Source: Oreohelix idahoensis
Taxonomy: Eukaryota > Mollusca > Gastropoda > Stylommatophora > Oreohelicidae
NCBI GenBank assembly: GCA_024509875.1
Contig: JAMPIV010005809.1
Coordinates: forward strand, 620,001 to 684,000
Length of the DNA: 64,000 nucleotides
Direction: 5' to 3'
Shown here piece after piece: positions 20,996 to 34,400 of this stretch (its first letter is position 1; each line of letters starts with the position of its first letter). Made by a program: the position numbers and the translations under genes. The notes below the pieces were generated by a model, which worked only from the letters and a program-made list of their open reading frames with translations, did no database searches and was not told the DNA's origin.

Positions 20996-21862
20996 TCTCT
21001 TCTCCTCTCCGGCAGTATTGAACTACATTTGTTGTGCGTACTGAATTAGGTGCATAATTCTGAACTTAGCACTCTCTCTTTCCCTACTGTCATTGTTCAC
21101 GTTTCATGTTTCGACTCATGACAGGGCCAGACAAGCGTATCGCCCATCCCTGAGAGATTATCCGAGTCCCTAAAACGTGATACTACCACATTGACTCCAT
21201 GTAAATGCGAGCACGAAGTATTTGCTTAAGATTGCATATTTACTTGCGACTCGACAGGAAAAATGTAAGAAGTTGTATCGTAAACATTACCAAGAATTGT
21301 CAGATGTAGCAGCTCCATTTACGGAGAATGACTGAAATTTTCAAACGCATGAGTCATACAGAATACTACATGAGGAAAAATTTTCATAATATGAAATTTA
21401 AATGTATTGGCTGGCTTCTGAGGCGCCAATAAACAACCGCGCTGATTGGGAGTTTGTCAGAAAACGCCAGATGGAAGTATGGGCCGGGAACTTACGATAT
21501 AACGTAGGAAAAGTTTGACATACGGCACTGCATTCTCGAAATCGTCAAAGTAGACAGCTCGGACCTTGCCACAGAAAAAAATAGAGTCAGGACTCTGATT
21601 TTTTAGGAACGGAAAACGTTTTAGAGCATCTTTTACCCACTGGTAAAGAAAACTCGCCAATATTAATACGGAACCAGATTCTTACAGAAACTACTCACAG
21701 TCACAGAGGAATTCTACAATAAGAAATTATATCCCAGACGTGTGTTCGAGGCCTTTGTGAACAAGATGTAAAAGATTTGCCTAGTTACTAGGGAGAGTTG
21801 TACATATTTTTATACTTTGAATTTTACTGGTTTATACTAGCTAGGAGTGTTAAAGATTCAAA
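20996..21862. other. No gene seen
   Basis: A+T-rich DNA with no recognised coding motif. Confidence 0.5.
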
Positions 21863-23032
21863 CGAGGCTGGCAACCTCTGTCACGGATTGCTTCCCCTGC
21901 TTTTCAGTAGTGGTCCAACAGTGGCCAAAACTCAAGAGTATCTAAATGGGTCGTCTAATGTGTCTACCTTTGCACAAGATTACTCTTGGCAGAGATGTAA
22001 ATAGAAGGTTAATGACGCTTCTACCTTACGGGAGATTCACAAGATAATTAAGAAGTCAAGAACAATGCTGCTTAGCACTGAACATTTGTTTACTTGTATC
22101 TATTCGTCGCCATTTGTGAACGATTTAAGCAATCGTTTTAGCCCGTTCAAGCCCCCGGTTGCTGTAATCCAACGAAATTCCTCTTATAAGTAATGGCTCT
22201 TTAGATGTAAATATATCTATGTATATATAGATGTATGTTTTAAAGAATCTTGCTCAAACGTTCGCTTTCATACATATAAAAATTGAATCGACTATGGTTG
22301 TTTAGTTTTAAAACAACATGTAACAAATTTAATAATGAATTAGTCTTTAACAGTTAAAATAAGGAGGGAATGATGAATTTTGCTGTAAATACAAGTTTTC
22401 GTCACGGAGACGTAGGTGAGGATTTATCAAAGTCCGTTGCTTTCGCCTTTTTTACAAGGAAACTTAACTTTAGGTGAGTCCTGTCGCCGTGGTTTTCGTC
22501 ACTTCTTGGTGATGAGTGTACTTCTCTCACGCGAGTGGCGTAGTAACTTCAGTACTTCGAACCGTCTGATGGCTTGTAACCACAAGTAGTCTTGTACCAA
22601 GAACATTTTTAGACAAAACGGAAAACAAATACCCCTGCTAAGTACATTTGTGGGCTACCAATTAACAGGCACATTCTCGCTGTTCACCCACCAATGTTAA
22701 TCTCTCAGAAGAATAAAATTCCCGAGTACACAGTGTAGCTCAGGGAATATGAATAAAATTCACCTTATTCCTCTGGGTATTTGCTGGGAAAATGTGTCTG
22801 GACAGCGCGAATAATGAGTTGCCTGAGTTACAATTAACGAAGTGCATATATCTCATAAAATATTATACACTTTAGGCATATGTGATATAATCATCACTCA
22901 TCTCTGCTCCGTTCGGAGTCTGGGGTCACCTCTGCTGTCGGTTTTCCGCACAACTAGCTAGAAGAAATCACCAGCGCTTGCTGTAGTGGTTTATGAATAT
23001 ACAAGTTTCATATGTTGAGGTTGCCAGCCTCG
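21863..23032. repeat. 16-bp inverted repeat pair bounding 1.17 kb
   Basis: CGAGGCTGGCAACCTC at 21863-21878 is the exact reverse complement of 23017-23032. No clear target duplication flanks the pair. It may be a small non-autonomous DNA transposon or a chance pairing of two copies of another repeat. No coding motif is found between the arms. Confidence 0.35.
21879..22245 (+). repeat. Unclassified interspersed repeat, left copy
   Basis: It begins TGTCACGGATTGC and contains CAGTAGTGGTCCAACAGTGG. It recurs in reverse complement at 25280-25582, with clear similarity through GTCAAGAACAATGCTG, CGTTCAAGCCC, CGAAATTCCT and an A+T-rich TATATAG stretch. The TG start and CA end of the two copies suggest LTR-like ends, but this is not established. 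Confidence 0.55.
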
Positions 23033-25138
23033 TATAAAACCACTTAGCAAGAAAACATGTCAAATTTACATTTGTAATGTAATTGTTACACATACCCCAA
23101 AGTTTTGGGAATACACAATCTTCTCACGTAGGTTAGGATGGACGCGAGCAACTTCGGTTATATGCTCTCGAACCACTTGGTCTGGAAATTTTGAATCTCT
23201 TTTATGACGGGTGAATCTGCAAAACACTTGGTCTGGGAAAGTTTCTCTTATGACGGGTGATCCAACTCCTAGGTTTCCAGTCTTCGTATTTTAAGTCCTG
23301 GTCCCTTAACTTTTTCTGTATTTATAAAGACGGACTTACCTTTTAAGGTTTGAAGTTTTCCAAATACTTCGATCTGTCACATAATATAGGAATACTAAGT
23401 CCGATGTCTCACTGGCTTCTGGGAGCCGCTCATATGACGTGCGCTGCAGTCTTTCTATTCTGTGTCTCTGATTTCACTATATTATATGTGCAGTTCTCAG
23501 TTCACATCACAGATGGTGCTTCCGTTGGATGTTTCAATAGGATCCATAGTTTATTCCGGCTTCTTACTTTAATCTAATCGTAAGCTCTTTAGCACTGGGT
23601 TTAGGTGTCTAATTTCAAAATATCCCCCACGTGTTTTAAAATATTAAATTTAATATTCCAATGCGTGACCTCTTTCAAATCATGCGGTAATATTTCCGCC
23701 CACTCACAAAAACATGTGACCATCTGTGCCTGGCGTAATGTTTTCCGCCAAGATGTCTACCCATTCAGATTATCTGTAACAATCACCAGAGATCGTCCCA
23801 CAAAAAACGATAAACGCATCTACCCTCTGTGTAATCTTCCAGACAAACAGACACCGCCGTCGGCAACCCAGGCAGACAATCTTGGGTTCTTTTCATGTCG
23901 ATCGGACGAAATCGTGTTGTCACCAGCTTTTCACCTGGGGTCAAATGTTGGACCGACGCGTTTCAAAAGATGGTCAGACTGAGAGGATAGATAAGCGTAT
24001 GACCGGAATAATTACCTGGTATTATCGCATTTACCTTGCGGAACGTAAACAATTCGGCGTGTAAAGCAGATACGTCCGTAGGGGAGAAGAGTGTCAGAGA
24101 CTTCACCCTACTAGATCCAGCATAGAGCAAAGTAATTAATGAAAAGGCATGATTTATGCCAAATAATAAGCGAATTGAATGGGAGAAAGAGAAATACGAA
24201 GAAAAGAAGGGATACTGTCGGAGTGGCTGAAGGTGTGAGAGAGCCACCAAAAGAACACGTACAGACGTTTTGTCACAACCTCATCGTGTGAAAAGGATAC
24301 ATTCATGAACCACCACATCAAGCGCTGGGGATTGCTTCATGTTAGTTCTCACGGAAGAATCGAAAGCAGAGGTAATCCCAGGCTCCAAGTGGAGAAAGGA
24401 AGTGGATGATGATGACATCATATGTATATTATTATTTGTAATGAGTTGTATGTATGTTTAAAGTTGTTCCTTCAGACACAACCCACTTGCCGCTGTCCAG
24501 TTGAAATTTTGTCATTACATTTAACTAAACGAATGGTGACTTTGTTATCACAACCCCTGAGTCATATGATATACACTCAGGGAGAGTACAAATTCTGATA
24601 AAAAAAATTGGTGACGGACAGCGGAGAAAGGCGCCTGAGCTAAATCAGGAAAACAAACACTTAGAAGCGGAATGTGTTCTTTTATTTCCTCTAAAGTTGG
24701 TGGTATGGATTGGAGAGACCATTTGAGGTTCTACTCACGTTACCGGCTGTACTAGTCTGTGGTTTGAAGCTTGAGATCGATACGTGAAACCTACATCCCA
24801 CGGGTGGTAAAGATCCCTGCCTTGACCGGAAGCGGTTACCTCCAGAATCCATTGGAGACGTGCCCTTGCCACAGAGACGAAGTGACGGAACTAGCACCAA
24901 CATTTCAGTAATTCGGCAGCAAAGTTATAAGTTTAGCAGGCCACCTTAAAAGACTATATTTTTATCTCCCAAACCGAGATCTATAATGAACCATAAATTT
25001 CTCATAATTACTATTTCATATTTGTTTACATTTGTTTCAAAGTAATTGAGCATTAAATTTGTATATGTTGATTTTGACAAATTCATAGTTGAATTAATCA
25101 TTACAGAGAGAAAGGCATATGTATGATCCAGAACCTCT
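22246..25138. other. No gene seen
   Basis: 2.9 kb without a recognisable protein domain. An imperfect direct repeat lies at about 23176-23216 and 23227-23262 (ACTTGGTCTGG followed by CTTATGACGGGTGA). Scattered short open frames lack motifs. Confidence 0.5.
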
Positions 25139-25139
25139 A

Positions 25140-25582
<443 letters not shown>

Positions 25583-26229
25583 CAGAACAATGACTGCCTT
25601 GTAATGCTATCAACCGGTTTCTTGTCTGGTTCTTGTCATCAGTTCCACATTTGTGACTTTTTCATACCATTTAAATCCCTCTGTTCTACGTAAGCACCCA
25701 TTTATGAAAATCTGTAGCTGTTTGGTTGTTGTTTTTGTTACCGTACTCTCCTTGTTTCAGAGCCATACAACAGGACTGACTTGACATTTGAGTTGAAGAT
25801 TCTTATTTCCGCAACCAGACGATACGTCAAGGCCTAAAAACCCAACCCCTGCAGACCAAAGTAGAACAGTCCCAACTAAGATGGTTTGGCCATGTCTGCA
25901 GAATGGGAGAAGATCGGTTACCACGACAAGCATGGGAAACTAAGAGCCAGAGATCCAGACCTCCAGGACGACACAAAGTCCGCTGGGAGGACAACATTAG
26001 ACAATCTTTGAAGGACTGAGGACTAGGATGGAACCAAGCCAGGAGGAAGACAGCCGATAGAATAGTATGGCGCTCTCTCTTACAAACCTCTACACCTCAC
26101 GGTAGAAGAGGAACGAATAAGTAAGATAGATTCTTATTTTCATGTTGGACTTGATTTCTCTTGTTCTCCATACGTTTCACTCTGCAATGAAAGCTCCTCT
26201 TGCTTTTTGTATTCTTATATTGATATCAT
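25583..26229 (-). mobile_element. LINE 3' fragment (minus), carrying a second LINE
   Basis: The minus strand matches the C-terminal coding and tail part of the LINE at 27440-30608. Matched blocks include GTATGGCTC with TTCAACTCAAATG, TTCATAAATGGGTGC, GTGGAACTGATGACAAGAAC and GTTGATAGCATTACAAGG. It has an internal deletion near 25620. A plus-strand LINE (25809-26127) interrupts it. At 26230 it is cut by the LTR of Gmr1-2 and does not resume on the far side of that element. Confidence 0.8.
25809..26127 (+). mobile_element. Short LINE tail nested in the minus LINE
   Basis: The plus strand encodes a LINE C-terminus (LRWFGHVCRMGEDRLPRQAW, then RPPGRHKVRWEDNI) and ends with a short ATAAGTAAG-type tail. 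A 12-bp duplication AGATTCTTATTT flanks it (25797-25808, 26128-26139). It belongs to a different LINE family from the host fragment. It is 5'-truncated and lacks reverse transcriptase. Confidence 0.85.
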
Positions 26230-27322
26230 TGACTCCGTTTTATCGTTGAGTTCAGTTTATACTGGTGAAGTGGTAGCTTAAAACGCGAATGGTTAAAATG
26301 AACGAATGTCAACAATATTCTTCAAACGAACTTCAACAAGTAGTATTGAACTGGGTGAACTGGGCAAGTACTGGCAGTACAGAAGTCGGTGGTGACTGTA
26401 CATAGATTTTATTCAACACAGCACATACGGAGTGGACAAGACTAACATCGTCACAGGCGCAGAAATCATACGTCAACATGTTGATAATTACTTTTAAAGT
26501 TCCTGAAGATTCTCTACTAATAAAGTCCTCTGACTCAAGTGACTGAGGATCACAAAACTGTTACCATATACTATTCTGCTCATTCAAGTCCATTGACCTT
26601 CCTTCAAGGACGTCCATCATGGTAACGTATTCATACTCCAGGATAAAATTCTTCCATATCATACTTCACAATCCCAGACTTTCTCCATACATCCCGTTAT
26701 ATATAGTATATAGTTTTCAAACAAAGTCATACATGATAATACGAACAGGTTAGAGATTCCAGTTGACTAACCTCTCCCATTCTATGCCACGCTTCTGGCA
26801 TTGTAGTAACAGCATATTAAACATGTGAAGCATATAAATTCATTAACTTGATTTCTTGTAGGTATTCTCCCTCTACGAAAAGATTCAAAGGCTATCGACT
26901 CCGTGTGTCCAATTCTAGGAATGTCATCTACGATGAATTCCCGCTAGACCATTAATAGGAGCGGCCTGATACTTTAATGTACATAAATAAACATGCCATA
27001 AGAAATGGGGCGACACTTACTTTATACTTCCACTATTGACTTCGCCATGAAGATCAATAGATACGAATACAACTGATGGCTATTTCACATTTGCCAAAAA
27101 TCAAAGGATAACACAGCGGACATAAATATGGTCCGAGCTGCCCCATTCATGACGTCAGAAACTACTCAACTAGGTTACACGTGCGTCCAAAGCAACTCAC
27201 CCTGCATTGTGCACGTCAGTGCGTGAATCAATCGAACGCACAAATAATATAACTATATAAAACTGGTGCGTACATTTGGCAGGACCGAAGACTACCCCCG
27301 TAGGTAATAAATGTACGTAACA
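26230..27322 (-). repeat. Gmr1-2 3' LTR
   Basis: 1093 bp, nearly identical to 37714-38806; the only difference I noticed is C/T in ACTATTCYGCTC. On the plus strand it runs TGACTCCG to GTACGTAACA. Its outer edge interrupts a minus-strand LINE. Confidence 0.95.
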
Positions 27323-27439
27323 GCTCCCTTATCACCTCCCCTTAAAAAAATTAATTCTATTAATTTTTTTCGAACTAATTACTCGAGAGAGGTGAGTCAA
27401 AACTACAACAAGATTTATGACATGCATAAAATTATATCA

Positions 27440-30400
27440 CCCGTGTGTTACCGGGGCCCGAAAGGGGAGCAAAGAATAGTAACACTGTCCCCTGCCAAGC
27501 ATGTCGTAGAAGGCGACTAAGGAGGGTTGGGCATGGGGCCGGTTACCCCATCCTGTAAAAAAAATTTAAACCACAAAAAACTTCAACAAATATGGACAAG
27601 TCAAATAAAGAAAATAAAACACAGCCATCCAAGACAGGGGAAGGTCCTCTCGCGGGGAGGCGTATGATGCAACACAGAGAAAGCCGAAAGGAATCTGTGT
27701 TGCTGACTAACCTTCTTTCTTCTAGGAGAACTTCCAGATTTGGCACCTGGAATGTTCGGACATTGAACGAACAAGGGAAAGTGGAAGGGGGTAGACAGGA
27801 AGAAACTCATCACAGGTGAATTGGTGCTGTCCTCAGGACACGAAGACGAAAGTTCACACCACAGTGAAGGGGTAGCTCTTATGTTATCTAAAGAAGCACA
27901 GAAAGCACTCATTGAATGGGAAGCTGTGGGACCCAGAATAATAACAGCTATTTTCAAAACAGCTAAAAAGAAAATTCATGTCAATGTCATCCAATGTTAT
28001 GCACCAACTAATGACAAAGAAGAGTCTGTGAAAGAAGCATTTTATACTAAACTACAGGAAATTATGGATAAAGTAAAAAGAAGAGACATCATAATTTTGA
28101 TGGGTGACATGAATGCAAAGATAGGTACAGTCAATACCGGATTTGAAGAAGTCATGGGAAAACATGGGCTAGGAGTAATGAATGAAAATGGAGAACTATT
28201 CGCAAACTTCTGTGCTTCAAATCAACTGGCTATAGGAGGAAGCATGTTTCCACATAAGAGAATACACAAGGCAACATGGATATCACCAGACCATAGAACA
28301 GAAAATCAGATCGATCATATATGCATAAAGAAGAAGTTTAGATCATCATTGCAGGATGTAAAGGTATATAGAGGAGCAGATGTGGCATCAGATCACCATC
28401 TTCTGATAGCCAAAGTAAAAATGAAACTCAAGAGATATGCAACAATGCAAAATTATAGACAACAGTTTAATGTAGGACAGCTAAGAAATCAAGAAACAAG
28501 AGACAAATTTGCGGTCACAGTATCCAACAAAATTCCAAGTGCTCCAACAGTTGGAAGATGTAGAGAATACAGAAGACTATTGGCAGCAGGTCAAAACGGT
28601 ATGGAAGGAGACATGTGAAGAAATACTGGGGAAAAGGGAAAGACAACAAAAAGCATGGATAACAACAGAAACCATCAATAAGATAAAAGATAGAAAAAAC
28701 AAGAAAGCAGAGTTAAACACAAGCAAAACCAGAAGTTCCAAAGCCAAGGCTCAAGAAGTGTACACAGAAGCAAACAAAGAAGTAAAAAGAAGTATCAAAA
28801 GAGACAAGAGAAAGTATATTGAGGAGTTGGCAAGAGAGGCAGAAGATGCTGCAGCCAAAGGAAATATGAGAGAACTGTATAGCAGCACAAAGAAGCTAAC
28901 AGGGAAATACAAGCAAACAAGTTGCCTCATAAAAGATAAGAATGGGAAACTGCTCAGCAATATACAAGAGCAAATGAAGAGGTGGACGGAATATTTTGGG
29001 GACCTTCTCAATAGACCAGCTCCACAAAACCCGCCGGACATCCAGCCAGCAGAAGAAGAGCTACAAATTAACGGTGAAAGACCAACGAAGGAAGAAATAA
29101 AGAAAGCCATAAAGCTTCTAAGAGATGGAAAAGCGTCTGGACCTGATGGCATTCCAGCAGAGGCCATCAAAGCAGATATCGACACGGCTACAGAGATGTT
29201 ATATAAATTACTTGGTAAAGTCTGGGAAAAAGAAGAGATACCAGCAGAATGGAAGGAAGGATATCTGGTTAAAGTTGCCTAAGAAGGGAAATTTACAAGA
29301 GTGCACAAATTATAGAGGAATAATGTTACTATCAGTGCCAGGAAAGGTATTGAACAGGATTATCCTTGAGAGATTAAAGGAGTCCATAGACAAGAAATTG
29401 AGAGATGAACAAGCAGGTTTTCGACAAAACAGATCATGTACAGACCAGATAGCCACTTTGAGAATAATAGTTGAACAAAGTCTGGAATGGAATTCACCAC
29501 TATACATCGGATTTGTGGACTACGAAAAAGCATTTGACAGTGTGGACAGAGAATCACTTTGGAAATTGATGAGGCATTATGGAGTTCCCCTGAAGATCAT
29601 TAATTTAATAAAGAAAACCTATGAAGACATGACGTGCAGAGTTCTTCATGAAGGACAGCTTACAGAACCATTTGGGATAAGAACAGGAGTGCGACAGGGA
29701 TGCCTCTTGTCTCCATTTCTTTTCTTGCTGGCAATAGATTGGGTTGTGAGATCATCGACAACACACAACAGAAATGGAATCCAGTGGACTCTGACTAAGC
29801 AGTTGGATGATCTGGATTTTGCTGATGACTTGGCTCTCCTGTCCCATAAACGTAATCAGATGCAGGACAAATTGAAAACACTCGATGAGAGGTCACAGCA
29901 ATTGGGTCTGAAAATACACAGGGAAAAGACAAAAATAATGCGAATAAATGCAGGTAATGAAAACAGGGTTGAACTTGAAGAAACACCAATACAAGATGTA
30001 GAATCATACACATATCTTGGCAGTAATATAGACAAAGTTGGAGGGACAGACAGCGATATCAAAATAAGAATACAAAAGGCAAGAGGAGCTTTCATTGCAT
30101 TGGGAAATATATGGAGATCAAGAGAAATAGGATCCAACACGAAAATAAGAATCTTCAACTCAAATGTGAAGTCAGTCCTATTGTATGGCTCGGAGACATG
30201 GAGAACAACAAAGACAACAACCAAAAAGCTACAGACTTTCATAAATGGGTGCTTGCGTAGAATAGAGGGATTAAAATGGTATGACAAGGTTACCAATGTG
30301 GAACTGATGACAAGAACTGGACAAGTGCCAGTGGAACAAGAGATGAGAAGAAGACGATGGCGATGGATAGGACACACACTGAGGAAACATGTTGATAGCA

Positions 30401-30608
30401 TTACAAGGTAGTCCTTGTTCTGGAACCCCCAGGGCAAGAGAGGCAGAGGAAGACAAAGAAGTACGTGGAGAAGAGAGTTGGAAACAGAGGTGAAAATGAT
30501 GAGGAGAACATGGAAAGAACTTGAGATGATGGCACGTGACAGGAGGACTTGGCATGTGTTTGTTGAAGGCCTATGCTCCTTTGGGAGTGGAGGGTTATGA
30601 ATGAATGA
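27440..30608 (+). mobile_element. Near full-length LINE (APE-type) inserted in Gmr1-2
   Basis: A 3.17-kb insert flanked by the 14-bp duplication ATAAAATTATATCA (27426-27439 and 30609-30622). The 5' end is G/C-rich (CCCGTGTGTTACCGGGGCCC) and the 3' end is a short ATGA-type tail. It lies in the 3' non-coding part of Gmr1-2 in the opposite orientation, so it inserted after Gmr1-2. Its tail recurs as truncated copies at 20.7-21.0 kb and 25.6-26.2 kb. Confidence 0.93.
27592..30600 (+). pseudogene. LINE ORF2: endonuclease and reverse transcriptase, frameshifted
   Basis: Three frames must be joined. 27592-27819 holds the endonuclease start (RFGTWNVRTLNEQGK). 27821-28618 holds the rest: NVIQCYAPTND, IILMGDMNAKIG, HGLGVMNENGELF, ATWISPDH, ENQIDHICI and ASDHHLLIA. 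28509-29282 leads to 29125-30411 with the reverse transcriptase: NYRGIMLLSV, DEQAGFRQNRSCTDQI, FVDYEKAFDSVDR, VRQGCLLSPFLF and the catalytic FADD (DLDFADDLALLS). The C-terminus carries YGSETWRTTK and RRWRWIGHTLRK. Between NEQGK and SSGHE about 35 residues of endonuclease are missing, including the conserved E-x-R-W helix. I infer a deletion plus frameshifts, so it is inactive. It resembles LINEs annotated as craniofacial development protein 2-like; the exact clade (RTE-related) is uncertain. Confidence 0.9.
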
Positions 30609-30622
30609 ATAAAATTATATCA

Positions 30623-31498
30623 TATTAAGAAAAGAATATTAAATGAAAACAATATAACTAAATGATAGTATGCATTAAAGCACACATCCACCATCGACCT
30701 ACTTTGGAACGATGTGGTAATATTCGAAGTAAAAAGAAGTTGAAAATGAAAATGAAATAAACTATAAAAAAAAGATGATAATAAAATTCAACCAAATTTT
30801 TTTAAAAGAAATTTGAAACATATGATTTCAAAAATGAAAATGAACAGCAACACTGATGATGATCAATGATAAAAGAATCAATAAAACAGAAAATTTTAAA
30901 ATACAACATGCAAAATGAAACAAAGCATAATTAAACACTTTAAGAAGCAACGCACTTACTATTTCCTAACACTAGTAAGTTTGACTAGTTATCTAAAAGT
31001 GAGATATCATGTAGTGGGATACGTGAATACACGTATTGCGAAACACTAATAAAGTTAGTAGATGTGTGATTTATAATCAAGCAAATTGATTAAATTGAAT
31101 TATACTAATTAATAGTACTTAATTTATGAACAAATAACTAATTACTAATTTATTCTAAGTGATTTCAATTTCACTCATTGTTAATATTCTTTTAGAACTA
31201 GTTAAATCGACAAGAATATGTTCTCAATGTACCATGTCTGAAATAAGTTTACGAACACGATATGTAGTGTAATATGTTCCATCACAATAGTGAATGTCTA
31301 TTTGTCACTCTTACCAATGTTTCCATACTAAAAAAAAATTTTACTTTAATATCACTGTTCCTGTTCGAACAAAACGTTACTTCACAAGAAATAATGTTAT
31401 AATCCATACGTAAGTATATTCTGAAAGTTATATATATACGAATACTGCAGAACTACACATAGTCTCCACAGATGTATAATCAGTGACCATGTACAAAG
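30623..31498 (-). other. Gmr1-2 3' non-coding region
   Basis: A+T-rich, between the gag-pol stop and the LINE. With 27323-27425 it forms the stretch up to the 3' LTR. No gene is seen. Confidence 0.6.
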
Positions 31499-34400
31499 TT
31501 ATTCATGTTTCTGTGAGGACGTTTCACCATCTGGAAGTGGTTTAATTTCGACATGTTCACTAGGGCATCTTGAAAGACAGTCTGCAAACACATTCTGTAC
31601 TCCAGGAATAGCTCGTATCTCAAAATGGAACGGTTGAAGCGCAATAGCGTAACGCGCTGACTTTGATGACTTCACGTTCCCTGTGTTCAGTGCTGTAAGA
31701 GCTTTCTGGTCGGATTCCACCACAAAGTGTGATCCGAGGAGATAACGATCCAGTTTTGTGATTGACCAGACAAGAGCGAGGAGCTCTTTATCCAGAACGG
31801 AATACTTCATCTCGCTCGTCGTAAGCTTTCTGGATACGTACATAACCGGAAATAAGGTGCCTCCGTATTCCTGCATCAAAACTGCCGCGATAGCGTAGGA
31901 AGAAGCATCACTGCGAAGAACAAAGGTGAGATCTTTGTTAGGCAACCTTAAAAAAGGCTTATTTGAAAAAAATTGTTTTATATAATCTAAAGCCGTTTGA
32001 TGATCCTGCGACCACTTTATTATATTAGATGTGCCTTTCTTCAGTAACGAAGAAAGAGGTGCAGTTATAGTAGACAAATGAGGGATGAATTTAGAATAGA
32101 ACTGTATTAGTCCTAAGAGCGACCTCACTTGTTTTTTTGTCTTAGGTGCTGAGATGTTTAAAATTTTAGAGACGTTACTGTCTTCTGTATACATTAAACC
32201 GCGACCTATACGGTGACCAAGAAATGAGATGTCATGAAAACCGACAAAAGCCTTTGAAGGTTTCGCTGTTAAGTTATAATCCCGTAAGGTAGAAAGTAAA
32301 GATTTTAAACCCTGAATATGTTCATCCCAAGAGTCACTGAAAAGACAGATGTCATCTATATAAGTAATGACATCGGGACGATGAGACAATATGCGGCGCA
32401 TCATGCGTACAAAGGTAGCTGGCGCATTCATTAGACCGAATGGCATAAAATTCCATTGAAAAAGACCCCGTGGTGTCGAGAAAGCGGTGAATGGCTTTGC
32501 TTTAGGGGTTAATGGCACTTGCCAATAACCCTTTGAAAGGTCAAATTTCGAAAAGAATGTGGCATGAGATAATTTCTCTAATAAGTCGTCTAAAAGAGGT
32601 AATGGTTCCGCATCGAATTTTGTAACTTTGTTTAATTTCCTGTAATCTACGCAAAGACGTATATTGTTGTCCTTCTTCCTAATGATTACCATAGAAGAAG
32701 AATATGGTGATGAAGATGGTTCAATTATATTTAATTGAAGCATCTCATCCAATTCCTTATCAACCTTATCACGAAAGTGTAAAGGAATAGGATATGGGCG
32801 AACTCGAATAGGTGTATCGTCAGTCAGAATAATGTCATGTTGGATGACTGACGTATGACCTGGGATGTCAGTGAGGACATCCTCATACGTGTGTAGAATA
32901 TTAGAGACTTGCTGACGTTGATCATCAGTAAGAGTAGATGAGATAGTAACATCATTCCATTTCTCAGTGGAATGGAGTGGTACAACTGGTATTGGTAGTT
33001 GTACATCATCGAAAGAAGATTCCTCTTCTTGGATGACTGACAAACTAGAATAGTGTTGAATAGGAGGTGTAGGATCGTCAGTTGCTTGGAACACTGATTG
33101 TAGATAATCAGGACGTGAGTAATATTCCTTCAACATATTAATGTGGAAGGTTTTATGTTTACCATTAACATCAACGATGTAGTCGACATCGGATATTCTT
33201 GAGATGATCCTGAAAGGACCTCTCCAGGTAATTAAAAGACGATTATTATGCGCAGGGAGTAATACAAAAGCTTCATCACCAGGTATGAGCTGGCGAAGAC
33301 GTCTATACTTGTTTGCAAATAGACGAGCTTTTTCTTTGGCTTGTTCGGATGATGCAGTAGCTAATCTACAAGCATCTATGATTCTCTTTCTCAGAGAGAT
33401 CACATACTCATAAGAGGATTGAGTTTCCTCTTCAATATTCTCGTCAACCAATAAGTCGTGGATTAACGACATCGGACCGCGTGGTTGCATGCCGAAAACA
33501 AGTTGAAATGGAGAAAACCCCGTTGCTTGATTTTGTACTTCGCGATACGCAAAGAGACAAGCGGGTAGGACCCGATCCCAGTCTTGGGGATGGTCTTGAG
33601 TCATCTTACCCAACAACTGCTTGAGTGTCCTATTTAGACGCTCAATTAACCCATTTGACATCGGATGATAAATAGAACTTAGAGATCTGTCTATACCTAA
33701 TGTCTTCATAACTTGAGACATGGATTCAGAAATGAACTGAACCCCATGATCCGACAAGATTTTCCGTGGAAAACCAATGCGTGAGAAGATTAACATCAAT
33801 GCCTCTGCTACACTGGCAGATGAAGTGTTCTTGAGAGGGATGGCTTCAGGCCAGCGAGTGCACATATCAATGCACGTAAGATATGCGTATGCCCTCTAGC
33901 AGATGGTAGCATAGGACCAATAATGTCTATAGCCATTTTATCAAATGGTCTAATCGGGATGTCCGCAGCTTGAATAGGAGCCGCATGAAATGGACCCCGT
34001 ACCTTAACTTCTTGACATATCAAACAGGACCGACAATAGAGAGTGATGTCCTTATGGACGCCTGGCCAGTAGAATGCCGAAAGCACTCTGGATTTGGTAC
34101 GCGAAAAACCCATATGGCCCGCACATTGCGAGTCATGCGCATGTCGTAATATACGAGATCTCATACAGGATGGGACTATAATCTGAGAACATAAGGATGA
34201 ATCCTTTTCTCGTATTACTCTAACCAAAATCCCATTTTTAAGTATAAAATCATGTCTAGATTTTGCAAGTTTGTTGCTGGTATTATTTTTGTTCACATAC
34301 TGAAAAAAATTTTTTAATGAATCATCATTCTTTTGCAATGTTGCAAACAACTCCCGTGAAATAGGAGCATCATCATCACAAGTGGTATGAACTGTAGGTT

